From contig NZ_CP108677.1 in assembly GCF_035994945.1 (NCBI RefSeq), positions 4,278,001 through 4,342,000 on the forward strand: a stretch of 64,000 nt of DNA, written 5' to 3'. Below the pieces are notes generated by a model. The model ran no database searches. It was not told the origin of the DNA and saw only the letters and a program-made list of their open reading frames with translations. Positions within the stretch are counted from its first letter, which is position 1. Every line of letters starts with the position of its first letter. Position numbers and translations under genes: made by a program. Below are positions 1-9,626 of this stretch, in pieces. The stretch is from Streptomyces sp. NBC_01216. GTDB taxonomy: Bacteria > Actinomycetota > Actinomycetes > Streptomycetales > Streptomycetaceae.

Positions 1-954
1 GCCGAGGTCATCCGCGAGCGGATCGCGGTGGACCGTACGGTCGCCGAGCAGGAGGAGTCGATCAAGCGGCTGCGGGCGGTCGAGGAGGCCGAGCGCGAGC
101 GGCAGGCGATCATCATCGCGGCGGAGGCCGAGGCGCAGGAGAAACTGGTCAAGGACATCAAGGCGGCCGAGGCGGCCGAGCAGTCGGCGGTGCACCGGGC
201 CGCGGAGGAGCTCACCCTGGCCGAGGCCCGGCACAAGGCCGCCGACATGGACGCGCGGGCCAAGGTCAGGCTCGCCGAGGGCATCCAGGCCGAGGCCGCG
301 GCCGAGGGCCTGGCGTCCGTGCAGGTCCGCGAGAAGGAGGCCGACGCGATCGAGAAGGCGGGCCGAGCCGAGGCCGGGGCCACCGAGGCCCGGCTGCGTG
401 CCGAGGCGGTCGGCACCCGCGAGAAGGCGCTCGCCGAGGCGACCGCGATCGGCGAGAAGCTGAAGGCCGAGGCGGCCGGCCTGACGGAGAAGGCGGCGGC
501 GATGGCGGCACTCGACGAGGCATCACGCACGCACGAGGAGTTCCGGCTGCGGCTGGAGGCGGAGAAGGACATCCGTATCGCCGGGCTCGACGTCCAGCGT
601 CAGGTCGCGGAGGCGCAGGCCACCGTCCTGGCGACCGGTCTGGAGCACGCCGACATCAGCATCGTCGGAGGCGAGTCCGTCTTCCTCGACCGGCTGGTGC
701 GGTCGGTCGCGCTCGGCAAGTCGGTCGACGGCTTCATGGACTCCTCGCAGACCGCGCAGACGCTCGCGGGCCCGTGGCTGGACGGCTCGGGTTCCTTCAC
801 CGAGGACCTCACGCGGGTGCTCGGCTCGCTCTCCAGCTCCGACGTGCAGAACCTGAGCGTGTCCGCGCTGCTGGCGAAGGTCATGAAGTCCGGGGTGCTC
901 GACGCGAAGACCATCGACAAGGCCGTGCTGAACGGAACGGCCGCCACGAGCTGA
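1..954 (+). CDS. Flotillin-like (SPFH/band 7 family) protein, C-terminal part
   Basis: The frame is open from the first base, so the N-terminal membrane anchor and SPFH domain lie outside the window. The visible 317 residues are the typical flotillin tail: about 200 residues of Ala/Glu/Arg/Lys-rich heptads (a long coiled coil full of EAEA-type repeats), then a globular end containing IVGGESVFLDRLV. Flotillins scaffold membrane microdomains and oligomerise through this coiled coil. The giant ATPase gene follows 98 bases downstream on the same strand, so the two probably work together and may be cotranscribed. The flotillin call is well supported by composition and the C-terminal motif; the exact role is not known. 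Confidence 0.8.
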   Translation, partial: AEVIRERIAVDRTVAEQEESIKRLRAVEEAERERQAIIIAAEAEAQEKLVKDIKAAEAAEQSAVHRAAEELTLAEARHKAADMDARAKVRLAEGIQAEAAAEGLASVQVREKEADAIEKAGRAEAGATEARLRAEAVGTREKALAEATAIGEKLKAEAAGLTEKAAAMAALDEASRTHEEFRLRLEAEKDIRIAGLDVQRQVAEAQATVLATGLEHADISIVGGESVFLDRLVRSVALGKSVDGFMDSSQTAQTLAGPWLDGSGSFTEDLTRVLGSLSSSDVQNLSVSALLAKVMKSGVLDAKTIDKAVLNGTAATS

Positions 955-1052
955 CCGCCCCGGGGGAGTGGTCAGAAGGAGGTCCGGTGCCGGACACGGG
1001 GGAACGCCGGCACCGGACCTCAGTTGAATACTGTACTAGGGAGTGGGACGGT

Positions 1053-4000
1053 ATGAGCACGGGCATCGACCAGGACACCTACGCCGTGCTGCGCGATCGC
1101 CTCGCCGCGCAGGCGACCGAACTGGCCCGGCGGGCCGAGGCCCTCAACGAGGCCCGGATCGCCGCCTTCGGGGGCGGAGAGCTCAGCCTCACCCGCACCG
1201 ACCGCGTCCGCACGGAGCACGCCTGCCTGCCCCGGGACGTCGTCGCCGTCGGCGACCTGCTGCTCCTCGGGCACCACACCCCCTCCACGGGCCGCCCCGA
1301 GGCCGCGGTCGCCGACGTGTTCACCCTCTACGACCGAGACCTGAACCCGCTGCCCGAGGACGCGGTGCCCGGTCTCCTCGACGACCCCGCCTTCGTCCGC
1401 GAGTTCGCCGCGCTGCACCGCTACTTCCGCGGTGCCCGGCTGCTGCGGCTGCGCCGTGTCGAAGGCCGCCTGCTGGCCGTCTTCCGTACCGGGGAGAAGG
1501 CCGACGACCTCCGCGTGCTGCGCTGGTCGCTCGGCCCGTCGGGCGAGACGCGCTTCCTCGACGCCCGAGGGGAGCGCGACCACGTCCTCCCCGCCTCGCA
1601 GGACGTCGACTGGGTGGACACGACCCGCGACGACCACGTTCCGGGCCGCCACCCGCACATCTCGCTGGACGGCCGGGTCTACGTCTCCACCGTCGGCGGC
1701 ACGCTGACCCTCAAGACCGAGAACGACACCGAGACCGGCGAAGGCGTCTACTCCGAGCCCGTCGACGAGCCGCTGCAGTCCCTGGCCGACGCCGCCGTCT
1801 CCTACGCGGTCGTGGGCCCCCTGGTCCTGGTGCGCGTCCACCCGTACAAGGAGGAGACCCGACGCCACCTGGTCTTCCACACACTGACCGGCGAGGCGGT
1901 GCGGCTCGACGGCATCGGACAGGCGTGCCTGCGGCTGCCCGAGGACCAGGGCATCGTGTTCCCCGGCGGCTACTGCCTCGCCTCCGGCGCCGTGAAGACC
2001 TTCGACACCGACCCGGCGGGCGCGGAGTTCGAGCGGACCGTCCGCTCCCCCAACGGAGAGGACCTCCTCTTCGTCTTCCACGACAGCAACCGGAGCCGCA
2101 CCCTCCTCCTGCCCTACAACGTGATCCGCAAGGAGACCACCAGCCCCGTCTCCTGCCGCGGCCACGCACTCCTCGACGACGGGACGATGGTGGTCCTGCG
2201 CGCCGAGGACGAGGAGCCCGGCCGGGCCCATCTCGCGCAGATCTGGCGGACCCCTTACACCGCAGACACCCACGCGGCCCCGCCGGCCGCGGGACCGCTG
2301 GCCCGCATCGGCAACCCGGATCTCGTCCGCGGCGTCTCCGACTGCCTGTCCATCGCCCGCCAGGCCGCCGAACCGGCGGCCGCGGCGGGGATGTACGAGG
2401 CGCTGGCCGCCGCGTGCGTCCGGGCGACCGACGTCCACCACTGGCTGGGCGACCCGGAGACCGGAGACCTGCTCACCCCGCTCACCGCGCTGCGGACCAC
2501 GGCCGCGCAGGTGCTCGACGAGTTCGAGACGGTGACCACACTCACCCGGCAGGCGGCCGAGGCCCTGGAGACGTCCACCCGGCAGATCGCCGGCCTGGTG
2601 CGGCGGGTCCGCGGCGAGGCGCCCGCCACGGCCGAGGAGTGGATCTCCCGGATCACCGAACTCCGCCGGGCCCAGGGACACCTGGTCACCCTGAAGGAGA
2701 TGCGCTACGCCGACACCGAGGCCATCGACACCCTGACCGCGGACGTCGAGGCCGACATCGCCGCCGCGGCCCGGCGGGCCGTCGACTTCCTCCGCCGGGA
2801 CGACGCCTTCCACCCGCACCACGCCGAGGCCGAACGCCTCGCGGGGGAGGCGGCCGGACTGGCGACCGCCGCCGAGGCGGGCCCGGTCCGCGACCGGCTC
2901 GACGAGCACACCCTCGGGCTGCGGACGCTCACCGAGATCGTCGCCGGCCTGGACATCGGCGACGCCACCGTACGCACGGCGATCCTGGAGAGCGTCGCCG
3001 ACGTCCTGGCCACGGTGAACCGCGCCCGCGCCGTCCTCGACGCCCGCCGTGCCGAACTCCTCGACCAGGAGGGACGGGCGGAGTTCGCCGCCGAACTCGC
3101 GCTGCTCGGCCAGGCCGTCACCGCGGCCCTGGCCGCCGCGGACACCCCCGAGCACTGCGACGACCAGCTCGGCCACCTCCTGCTGCGGCTGGAGAACCTC
3201 GAGTCCCGCTTCGCCGAGCACGACGGCTTCCTCGCCGGCGTCGACGACAAGCGCGCCGAGATCCACGACGCCTTCGCCGCCCGCAGACAGGCCCTCCAGG
3301 ACGCCCGCGCCCGGCGCACCGAGCGCGTCGCCGAGTCCGCCGGACGCATCCTCGAATCCATCGCCCGGCGGGTCGCGACCCTGACGGGCCTCGACGAGGT
3401 GCACACCTACTTCGCCTCCGACCCGATGGTCGCCAAGGTGCGCCGCGCCGTCGCGGAACTGCGCGAACTGGGCGACCAGGTACGCGCCGAGGAGCTCGAC
3501 GGACGGCTCGCCGCCGCCCGGCAGGAGGCCGGACGGGCGCTGCGCGACCGCACCGAGCTGTTCGCCGACGGCGGCGACACGATCCGGCTGGGCCGGCACC
3601 GGTTCGCCGTCCACCACCAGGTCCCCGAACTGACCCTCGTCCCCCACGAGGACACCCTCGTGTTCGCGCTGACCGGCACCGACTTCCGGCAGCCCGTCAC
3701 GGCAGCGGACTTCGCCGCCACCCGCCCGTACTGGGGACGCACCCTGCCCTCGGAGTCGGCCGAGGTCTACCGCGGCGAGTACCTGGCCGCCCGCCTGCTC
3801 GCCGAGCACGGCGCCGACGCCCTGGCCGGCGCCGACCTGCCCGCGCTCGCGCGCCGGGCGGCGGAGTCCGCCTACGACGAGGGCTACGAGCGCGGGGTCC
3901 ACGACCACGACGCGGCGGCGATCCTCGACACCCTGCTGCGGCTGCGCGACGGCGCGGGCCTGCTGCGCTACGCGCCGGAGGCGCGGGCCGCCGCCCAGGT

Positions 4001-5885
4001 CTTCTGGGAGCAGGCCACCACCGCCGAGACCCGTGACCTGTGGAGCCGCCGCGCGGTCTTCCTGAACCAGGCCCGCGACACCTTCGGCGTCGCGACGGCC
4101 GTGGACGGGCTGTGCGCGGAACTCGCGGAGGAGATCGGAGACCGCGCGGCGGCCGAGTACCTCGTGGAGGAACTGGTGTCCGGGCCGCCGGGATTCGCCG
4201 TCTCGGACACGGCCCGCACCTTCCTGGACAAATTCCGCCGGGCCGTCGGGACGTCCGCCTACGACGACGGCCTCGCGGCCTTCACGGACCCGTCCGCGCG
4301 GCGGCAGCTCGTCGAGAGCTGGCTCACCTCCTACGCGGCGGGGTCCGGGGAGCGGCCCGACGACGGAGCGCTCGCCGAGGCCGTCGCCGTCGAGCTGTGC
4401 CCCGGACTCGACCGCTACGACCTGGGAGTGACGACCGCCGCGACGGTCACCGGGCTCCTCGGCGCCCACCCCCGCATCGAGAACCGCGCGCTGCCCCTGC
4501 GCCTCGACGAGTTCCTCGACCGGACCGGGAGCTTCGCCGAGCACGACGCCCCCGGCTTCCGCGCCTACCAGCAGCGCCGCACCGCGCTCGTCGCCACCGA
4601 ACGCGCCCGCCTGCGGATCGACGAGTACCGCCCGCGGGTCATGTCGTCCTTCGTCCGCAACCGGCTCGTCGACGAGGTCTACCTGCCGCTGATCGGAGAC
4701 AACCTCGCCAAGCAGCTCGGCGCCACCGGCGACGCCAAGCGGACCGACTCGCACGGCCTCCTGCTGCTCCTGTCCCCTCCCGGATACGGCAAGACGACGC
4801 TCGTCGAGTACGTCGCCGACCGTCTCGGCCTCCTGCTGGTCAAGGTGGACGGGCCCGCCCTCGGCCACGACACCACCTCGCTCGACCCCGAGGACGCGCC
4901 GAACTCCGCCGCCCGCCGGGAGCTGGAGAAGATCGCCTTCGCGCTCCGCGCGGGCAACAACGTGATGCTGTACGTCGACGACATCCAGCACACCGCGCCG
5001 GAGTTCCTGCAGAAGTTCATCCCGCTGTGCGACGCCACCCGGACCCTGGACGGGCACGACCTGCGCGGCAAGCGCTTCGCGGTCTGCATGGCCGGAAACC
5101 CGTACACGGAGTCGGGCCGGCGCTTCCGCGTGCCGGACATGCTCGCCAACCGCGCCGACGTGTGGAACCTGGGCGACGTGCTGACCGGCAAGGAGGAGGT
5201 CTTCGCGCTCAGCTTCGTCGAGAACGCCCTCACCTCCCACCCGGTCCTCGCGCCCCTGGCCGGCCGCGACCGCGACGACCTCGAACTCCTCGTGCGGCTG
5301 GCGGCCGGCGACCCGACCGCCCGCCGGGACCGACTCGTCCACCCCTACGCCGCCGCCGAACTCGACCGTCTCCTCGCCGTGTTGCGCCACGTCCTGACCG
5401 CGCGGGCGACCGTCCTCGCCGTCAACGAGGCGTACATCGCCTCGGCCGCCCGGTCCGACGACGCCCGAACCGAGCCGCCCTTCCGCCTCCAGGGCTCCTA
5501 CCGCAACATGAACAAGATCGTGGCGCGCGTCTCGCCGGCCATGAACGACGCCGAACTCGCCGCCGTCATCGACGACCACTACACCGCCGAGGCGCAGACC
5601 CTGACCGCCGAGGCCGAGGCCAACCTCCTCAAGCTCGGCGACCTGCGCGGCACCCTCACCGCCGCGCAGCGGGACCGCTGGACGGAGATCCTCACCGCCC
5701 ACGCGCGCGTCCGGGCCCTCGGCGGCTCCGGCGACGATCCGCTGGACCGCGCGGTCGCCGCCCTGGGACTGCTCGCCGATCGCATCACGGCCGTCGAGTC
5801 GGCGATCACCCGGGCGACGGACCCGCGAAACGTGCTCGCGCGTCCCACGGGACGGCACGCCTCGCGGGACGCCGGCCGGCCGTGA
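1053..5885 (+). CDS. Giant AAA-type ATPase (annotated in relatives as 'DNA repair ATPase')
   Basis: 1,610 residues. I chose ATG 1053 because AGGGAG lies upstream and the residues before it (from an open frame reaching back to 774) look non-coding. Residues 1-430 are rich in beta strands and read like a propeller (repeated W/HxxLDGRVYVS-like strands). About 480-880 is helical and coiled-coil. The AAA core lies near 1230-1420, with Walker A PPGYGKTT at about 1242 and Walker B NVMLYVDD at about 1305. A helical tail follows. Homologues in Streptomyces are labelled DNA repair ATPase, but I see no nuclease or helicase motif, so the name is weak. The flotillin-like gene directly upstream suggests a membrane-associated remodelling machine. 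Confidence 0.75.
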   Translation: MSTGIDQDTYAVLRDRLAAQATELARRAEALNEARIAAFGGGELSLTRTDRVRTEHACLPRDVVAVGDLLLLGHHTPSTGRPEAAVADVFTLYDRDLNPLPEDAVPGLLDDPAFVREFAALHRYFRGARLLRLRRVEGRLLAVFRTGEKADDLRVLRWSLGPSGETRFLDARGERDHVLPASQDVDWVDTTRDDHVPGRHPHISLDGRVYVSTVGGTLTLKTENDTETGEGVYSEPVDEPLQSLADAAVSYAVVGPLVLVRVHPYKEETRRHLVFHTLTGEAVRLDGIGQACLRLPEDQGIVFPGGYCLASGAVKTFDTDPAGAEFERTVRSPNGEDLLFVFHDSNRSRTLLLPYNVIRKETTSPVSCRGHALLDDGTMVVLRAEDEEPGRAHLAQIWRTPYTADTHAAPPAAGPLARIGNPDLVRGVSDCLSIARQAAEPAAAAGMYEALAAACVRATDVHHWLGDPETGDLLTPLTALRTTAAQVLDEFETVTTLTRQAAEALETSTRQIAGLVRRVRGEAPATAEEWISRITELRRAQGHLVTLKEMRYADTEAIDTLTADVEADIAAAARRAVDFLRRDDAFHPHHAEAERLAGEAAGLATAAEAGPVRDRLDEHTLGLRTLTEIVAGLDIGDATVRTAILESVADVLATVNRARAVLDARRAELLDQEGRAEFAAELALLGQAVTAALAAADTPEHCDDQLGHLLLRLENLESRFAEHDGFLAGVDDKRAEIHDAFAARRQALQDARARRTERVAESAGRILESIARRVATLTGLDEVHTYFASDPMVAKVRRAVAELRELGDQVRAEELDGRLAAARQEAGRALRDRTELFADGGDTIRLGRHRFAVHHQVPELTLVPHEDTLVFALTGTDFRQPVTAADFAATRPYWGRTLPSESAEVYRGEYLAARLLAEHGADALAGADLPALARRAAESAYDEGYERGVHDHDAAAILDTLLRLRDGAGLLRYAPEARAAAQVFWEQATTAETRDLWSRRAVFLNQARDTFGVATAVDGLCAELAEEIGDRAAAEYLVEELVSGPPGFAVSDTARTFLDKFRRAVGTSAYDDGLAAFTDPSARRQLVESWLTSYAAGSGERPDDGALAEAVAVELCPGLDRYDLGVTTAATVTGLLGAHPRIENRALPLRLDEFLDRTGSFAEHDAPGFRAYQQRRTALVATERARLRIDEYRPRVMSSFVRNRLVDEVYLPLIGDNLAKQLGATGDAKRTDSHGLLLLLSPPGYGKTTLVEYVADRLGLLLVKVDGPALGHDTTSLDPEDAPNSAARRELEKIAFALRAGNNVMLYVDDIQHTAPEFLQKFIPLCDATRTLDGHDLRGKRFAVCMAGNPYTESGRRFRVPDMLANRADVWNLGDVLTGKEEVFALSFVENALTSHPVLAPLAGRDRDDLELLVRLAAGDPTARRDRLVHPYAAAELDRLLAVLRHVLTARATVLAVNEAYIASAARSDDARTEPPFRLQGSYRNMNKIVARVSPAMNDAELAAVIDDHYTAEAQTLTAEAEANLLKLGDLRGTLTAAQRDRWTEILTAHARVRALGGSGDDPLDRAVAALGLLADRITAVESAITRATDPRNVLARPTGRHASRDAGRP

Positions 5886-5912
5886 CGGGGAACGGGGCGA
5901 CCGGTCCCGTGC

Positions 5913-6512
5913 TCATCCGGCGCTCGTGAGGCCCGGCGCGCCCCACACCGGGAACCACCGCCCCAGATCGGCTTCCATCCGCAGGTCGTCCGCGAGGAGC
6001 GACCGGACCTGCAGTTCCAGCGGGTTGTCACGCTTCTCGGCCCCACCGGGGAGCGGCGCGAAGGGATAGAAGGTGCCGCGCTTGTAGAGATAGACGAGCG
6101 CAAGGGAGCGTCCGCCCGCCGCCGGGCGGAAGCCGATCAGCGAACAGAGCAGCTGCGGGCCGAAGCCGGCGTCCTGGAGCAGGGTGTTGACGGCGTGCAG
6201 GTCGTTGACCAGCCCGACGGTGTCCTCGGCGGGGTGGCGGGTGAGGAGCCAGGTGTAGCCGTAGGCGTCCCGGCTGAACTCCACCGGCGTGCCGCCGCGC
6301 CCGGTGTCCGCGTCGAGCAGGTCGCGTACGTCCTGCCGGAGCCGGGCGAAGGCGCCTCCCTCGACGCTCGCGAAGCACACCGAGCCGGTACCGGTCGGGG
6401 CCAGCCCCGTCCCCGCCTCCAGGGTGATCGCGGCGGAGGGCAGGCCGAAGAGCCGGTCGAGGTCGGGACGGACCGGCTTGCTGCGGCCGAGGATGGCGTC
6501 GAGAAATCCCAC
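5913..6512 (-). CDS. pspAB: PspA-associated protein PspAB
   Basis: 199 residues from a GTG start with GGAGG at proper spacing upstream. The N-terminus MGFLDAILGRSKP and the body (VCFASVEGGAFA, YGYTWLL, FYPFAP, DNPLELQ) match the actinobacterial PspAB family, a soluble partner of the phage-shock-type envelope stress response. It lies 21 bases downstream of the htpX-like gene on the same strand, so the two form a likely operon; this pairing is known in actinobacteria. Its biochemical activity is not established. It converges on the giant ATPase gene with only 27 bases between the stops. Confidence 0.85.
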   Translation of the reverse strand: MGFLDAILGRSKPVRPDLDRLFGLPSAAITLEAGTGLAPTGTGSVCFASVEGGAFARLRQDVRDLLDADTGRGGTPVEFSRDAYGYTWLLTRHPAEDTVGLVNDLHAVNTLLQDAGFGPQLLCSLIGFRPAAGGRSLALVYLYKRGTFYPFAPLPGGAEKRDNPLELQVRSLLADDLRMEADLGRWFPVWGAPGLTSAG

Positions 6513-6533
6513 GGCACGAACCTCCGTCGGTCG

Positions 6534-7442
6534 TCAGCGGCCGAGCTGCGCCGAGATCCGGCCCAGCTGGTCGAGGCGCTGTTCAAGGGTGGGGTGGGAG
6601 GAGAGCAGCCGGCTCAGGCTCTCCTTGGAGGAGAACGCGGGGGCGAACCAGAACGCGTTGAACGGCTCGGCCTTCCGCAGGTCCCGGGTCGGGATCCGGG
6701 CCATCTGGCCGGTCACCTTGGTGAGCGCGGAGGCGAGTGCGGACGGCCGGCCGGTGAGCAGCGCCGCCGCGCGGTCGGCGGACAGTTCGCGGTAGCGGGA
6801 GAGGACCCGGGTGAGCAGGAAACTGATCACGTAGATGACGGCGCTGACCACGGGGACCAGGATGACCGCGATGGCGGTGTTGCTGTCGCGGCTGCGTCCG
6901 AGGCCGCTGTAGAGCGCGACGCGGGTCATCACGCCCGCGAGGACGCCGAGGAACGACGCGATCGTCATCACGGCGACGTCGCGATGGGCGACGTGCGACA
7001 ACTCGTGGGCGAGGACGCCTTCCAGTTCCTCCGGTTCCAGTCGCCGGAGGAGGCCGGTGGTGGCGCACACGAGGGCGGTCTTCTCGCTGCGTCCGGTGGC
7101 GAAGGCGTTCGGTACGTCGCTGTCGGCGATCGCCACCCGGGGTTTGGGCATGTCGGCGAGCGCGCAGATGCGGTCCACGGCGCCGTGCAGCTCGGGTGCC
7201 TGCTCGGGTGTGACCTCGCGGGCACCCATGCTGTAGGCGGCGATCCGGTCGCTGAACCAGAACTGCGCGACGAAGAGAGCGCCCGCGATCAGCAGGATGA
7301 CGGGCCAGGAGCCGCGCAGGAGGACCATCAGGACGCCGACGAAGACCACGTAGAGCAGCCCGATCAGGAACATCGTCGTCACCATGCGGGTGGTGAGCCC
7401 CCGATCCGGGGCGTAGCGCGAACGGGACAGGGACCTGGCCAT
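6534..7442 (-). CDS. htpX: HtpX-like M48 zinc metalloprotease
   Basis: 302 residues; ATG 7442 is preceded by GGAGG. Two N-terminal membrane segments (about 23-41 and 47-62), then the gluzincin motif HELSH at 146-150, two further hydrophobic segments, and a downstream RELSADR that should supply the third zinc ligand. The family degrades misfolded membrane proteins at the cytoplasmic face of the membrane. It is the first gene of the htpX-pspAB pair, which fits a membrane-stress role. An in-frame ATG ten codons upstream (7472) is possible but lacks a ribosome site. Confidence 0.9.
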   Translation of the reverse strand: MARSLSRSRYAPDRGLTTRMVTTMFLIGLLYVVFVGVLMVLLRGSWPVILLIAGALFVAQFWFSDRIAAYSMGAREVTPEQAPELHGAVDRICALADMPKPRVAIADSDVPNAFATGRSEKTALVCATTGLLRRLEPEELEGVLAHELSHVAHRDVAVMTIASFLGVLAGVMTRVALYSGLGRSRDSNTAIAVILVPVVSAVIYVISFLLTRVLSRYRELSADRAAALLTGRPSALASALTKVTGQMARIPTRDLRKAEPFNAFWFAPAFSSKESLSRLLSSHPTLEQRLDQLGRISAQLGR

Positions 7443-7693
7443 CCGAATCAGCCTCCAGCGAAGACGCCGCACGAGCCCTGCTGCCAGTGTGCTCCTTTCG
7501 CGCCGATCCGCTCAGTTCTGGTTACATTCGCTCGGTGACCGGCCGTCCGGGGTTCCCGTAGGGCCCGCACGACATGCGCGTCCGCGGATTACGCTCCTGA
7601 CCTGCGGAGATAAGTGCCCGGTGAACGGATGTAGGTGTCCGGATAACGGTCGCGTCACGCTCGCTGGGGTTTTCGTAGATCACCTTCCGTAGT

Positions 7694-7707
7694 GTGACAT
7701 GCGCCAC
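7694..7707. promoter_or_regulatory. Crp-like site in the htpX / symporter intergenic region
   Basis: GTG-N6-GCCAC here fits the GTG-N6-GNCAC pattern that I recall for Streptomyces Crp, and the wider TGTGA-N6-CCACA is one base off a perfect CRP dyad. It sits 235 bases upstream of the symporter start and 252 bases upstream of htpX. A short degenerate motif can occur by chance. Confidence 0.35.
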
Positions 7708-7820
7708 ACACCATTCTGGCGGTGACGTGGTAGGAATGCCCAACTCCGCAGGTGGCACCACCCCTCGCCACCTCGCGCAGCGGCCGGCCGAAGCCGGTCA
7801 GCACGACCAGGATGATCACG

Positions 7821-7863
7821 GTCCGAGTCCACGGGCCAGCACACCCTGGCCCGCCGCTCGGAC
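7821..7863 (+). promoter_or_regulatory. Nested hairpin in the long leader of the symporter gene
   Basis: GTCCGAG (7821-7827) pairs with CTCGGAC (7857-7863). Inside it GGGCCAG (7833-7839) pairs with CTGGCCC (7846-7852) around a six-base loop. Both helices are perfect. The rest of 7443-7941 holds no convincing gene; it also contains a 7-bp hairpin at 7750-7773. The structure lies 78 bases upstream of the symporter GTG and could be a cis-regulatory RNA domain. Confidence 0.4.
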
Positions 7864-7941
7864 AAACGGCATTCGCTCAGAGACCGCACATCCACTGGCG
7901 CACCCTCCCAGGCGCCGGTCCTGCGTCACGAGGTACTCACC

Positions 7942-9483
7942 GTGTCACTCGACTCCATGACCCAGTCCGTTGACGAAGCCGTCAGCGGAGTCTTCAAGCC
8001 CGTCGCCCAATGGCTCGGGGACGTCGTCTTCTACTCCGTCCCTGTCGCCGGTACGCAACTCCCCCTGATCGTGGCCTGGCTCGTCGTGGCCGGTCTGGTC
8101 TTCACGGGCTGGTTCGGGTTCGTCCAGTTGCGCAAGTTCCGCCTGGCCATCGACGTGGTGCGCGGTAAGTACGACGAGAAGGGCGCGACCGGCGAGGTCA
8201 ACCACTTCCAGGCCCTGACCGCCGCCGTCTCCGGCACGGTCGGCCTCGGCAACATCGCGGGTGTGGCCGTCGCCGTCTCCATCGGTGGCCCCGGCGCCAC
8301 CTTCTGGATGATCCTGTGCGGCCTGCTGGGCATGGCCACCAAGTTCGTCGAGGTCACGCTCGGCGTGAAGTACCGCGAGGTGCACGCCGACGGCACCGTC
8401 TCCGGCGGCCCGATGCACTACCTGCCCAAGGGTCTCGCCGAGCGCTTCGGCAAGAACGGCCTGCGCTTCGGCAAGGTGCTCGCCTTCCTGGCCGCCTTCA
8501 TGGTCCTGTTCTTCGGTCTGTTCGGCGGCAACCTCTTCCAGGTCAACCAGTCCTACGAGCTGCTCGTCAACGTCACGGGAAGCGACACCCTGGGCTCGTC
8601 GACCGGTGCCCTCTTCTTCGGCATCCTGATCGCCTCGCTCGTCGGCCTGGTGCTGCTCGGCGGCATCCGCTCCATCGCCTCGGTCACCAGCCGCCTGGTT
8701 CCGGCCATGGCCGCCATGTACATCGTCGCCTGCCTCGTCGTCATCCTGGTCAACGTCACGGCCGTGCCCGCCGCGGTCTCCACGATCATCGAGGGCGCGT
8801 TCAACCCCCAGGGCGTCGCGGGCGGTGTCATCGGTGCCCTGATCGTCGGCTTCAAGCGGGCCGCCTTCTCCAACGAGGCCGGTCTCGGCTCCGCGCCGAT
8901 CGCCCACTCCGCGGTCAAGACCAAGCACCCCGCGAGCGAGGGCCTGGTCGCGCTGCTGGAGCCGTTCATCGACACGGTCGTCATCTGCACCATGACGGCG
9001 CTGACCATCGTCATCGCCAACCCGGCCAGCTGGGTCGAGGCCCGCGCGGGCCAGTCCATCGGCGGTGTCACGATCACCTCCGACGCCTTCAGCTCCGTGA
9101 TGCCGTGGTTCAAGTACGCCCTGGCCGTGGCGGTCCTGCTGTTCGCCTTCTCCACGCTGATCACCTGGGGCTACTACGGCCTCAAGGCATGGTCGTACAT
9201 GTTCGGCCGCAGCCGCGCCAGTGAGACCGTCTACAAGCTGCTCTACACGATCGTCGCGGTCGCCGGCTCGCTGCTGACGCTCCAGACCCTGATCGACATG
9301 GCCGACGCGGTGCTGTTCATGCTCGCGGTCATCAACATCATCGGTCTCTACCTCCTGGCCCCGGTCGTCAAGCGGGAACTCAACTCCTTCCTGGAGTTCG
9401 TCCGTGCCCGCAAGGCCGGCGAGTCCACCGACGATGACGACGACGCGGACGAGGAGCCGGTGAAGGCCGGCGTCGGCGTCTGA
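7942..9483 (+). CDS. Sodium:alanine/glycine symporter (AGCS family)
   Basis: 513 residues with about ten to eleven membrane segments. Hallmarks of the AlsT/DagA family are AVSGTVGLGNIAGVA, SGGPMHYL, FKRAAFSNEAGLGSAPIAHSA and the TWGYYGLKAW block near the end. It imports alanine or glycine with Na+. GTG 7942 has GAGG eight bases upstream; an internal ATG at 7957 lacks one. The C-terminus is a soluble acidic tail with a run of aspartates. It is followed by two Na+/H+ antiporters on the same strand, each with its own leader. Confidence 0.92.
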   Translation: MSLDSMTQSVDEAVSGVFKPVAQWLGDVVFYSVPVAGTQLPLIVAWLVVAGLVFTGWFGFVQLRKFRLAIDVVRGKYDEKGATGEVNHFQALTAAVSGTVGLGNIAGVAVAVSIGGPGATFWMILCGLLGMATKFVEVTLGVKYREVHADGTVSGGPMHYLPKGLAERFGKNGLRFGKVLAFLAAFMVLFFGLFGGNLFQVNQSYELLVNVTGSDTLGSSTGALFFGILIASLVGLVLLGGIRSIASVTSRLVPAMAAMYIVACLVVILVNVTAVPAAVSTIIEGAFNPQGVAGGVIGALIVGFKRAAFSNEAGLGSAPIAHSAVKTKHPASEGLVALLEPFIDTVVICTMTALTIVIANPASWVEARAGQSIGGVTITSDAFSSVMPWFKYALAVAVLLFAFSTLITWGYYGLKAWSYMFGRSRASETVYKLLYTIVAVAGSLLTLQTLIDMADAVLFMLAVINIIGLYLLAPVVKRELNSFLEFVRARKAGESTDDDDDADEEPVKAGVGV

Positions 9484-9504
9484 CCGTTCCTTTCGGAGAC
9501 CTCC

Positions 9505-9555
9505 CCGAGGGGGTCCGTTCCCGCCACCCACAACGGCGGGAACGGACCCCCTCGG
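9505..9555 (+). terminator. Strong hairpin terminator after the symporter gene
   Basis: Perfect 21-bp inverted repeat (9505-9525 with 9535-9555) around a 9-base loop, 21 bases after the stop codon. There is no T-run, as is usual in Streptomyces. It separates the symporter transcript from the nhaA leader. Confidence 0.88.
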
Positions 9556-9626
9556 GTGCGTTTCAGCAGGTGAGAACTGATCTGGTGAGATCGGAACAGG
9601 GTCGATAGGGTGAAAGAACGCGTCAG

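Noticed and set aside
1020..5858. A 1,612-codon open frame antisense to the giant ATPase
   Set aside because: High-GC shadow: its codon positions mirror those of the plus-strand gene, it is made of Gly/Val/Arg/Glu repeats and has no family motif, while the plus strand has intact Walker motifs.
7750..7773. T-box antiterminator before the symporter (GGTGGCACC inside a 7-bp stem)
   Set aside because: The following bases do not give the required GCG, and I find no specifier loop or conserved Stem I elements. Kept only as a plain hairpin.
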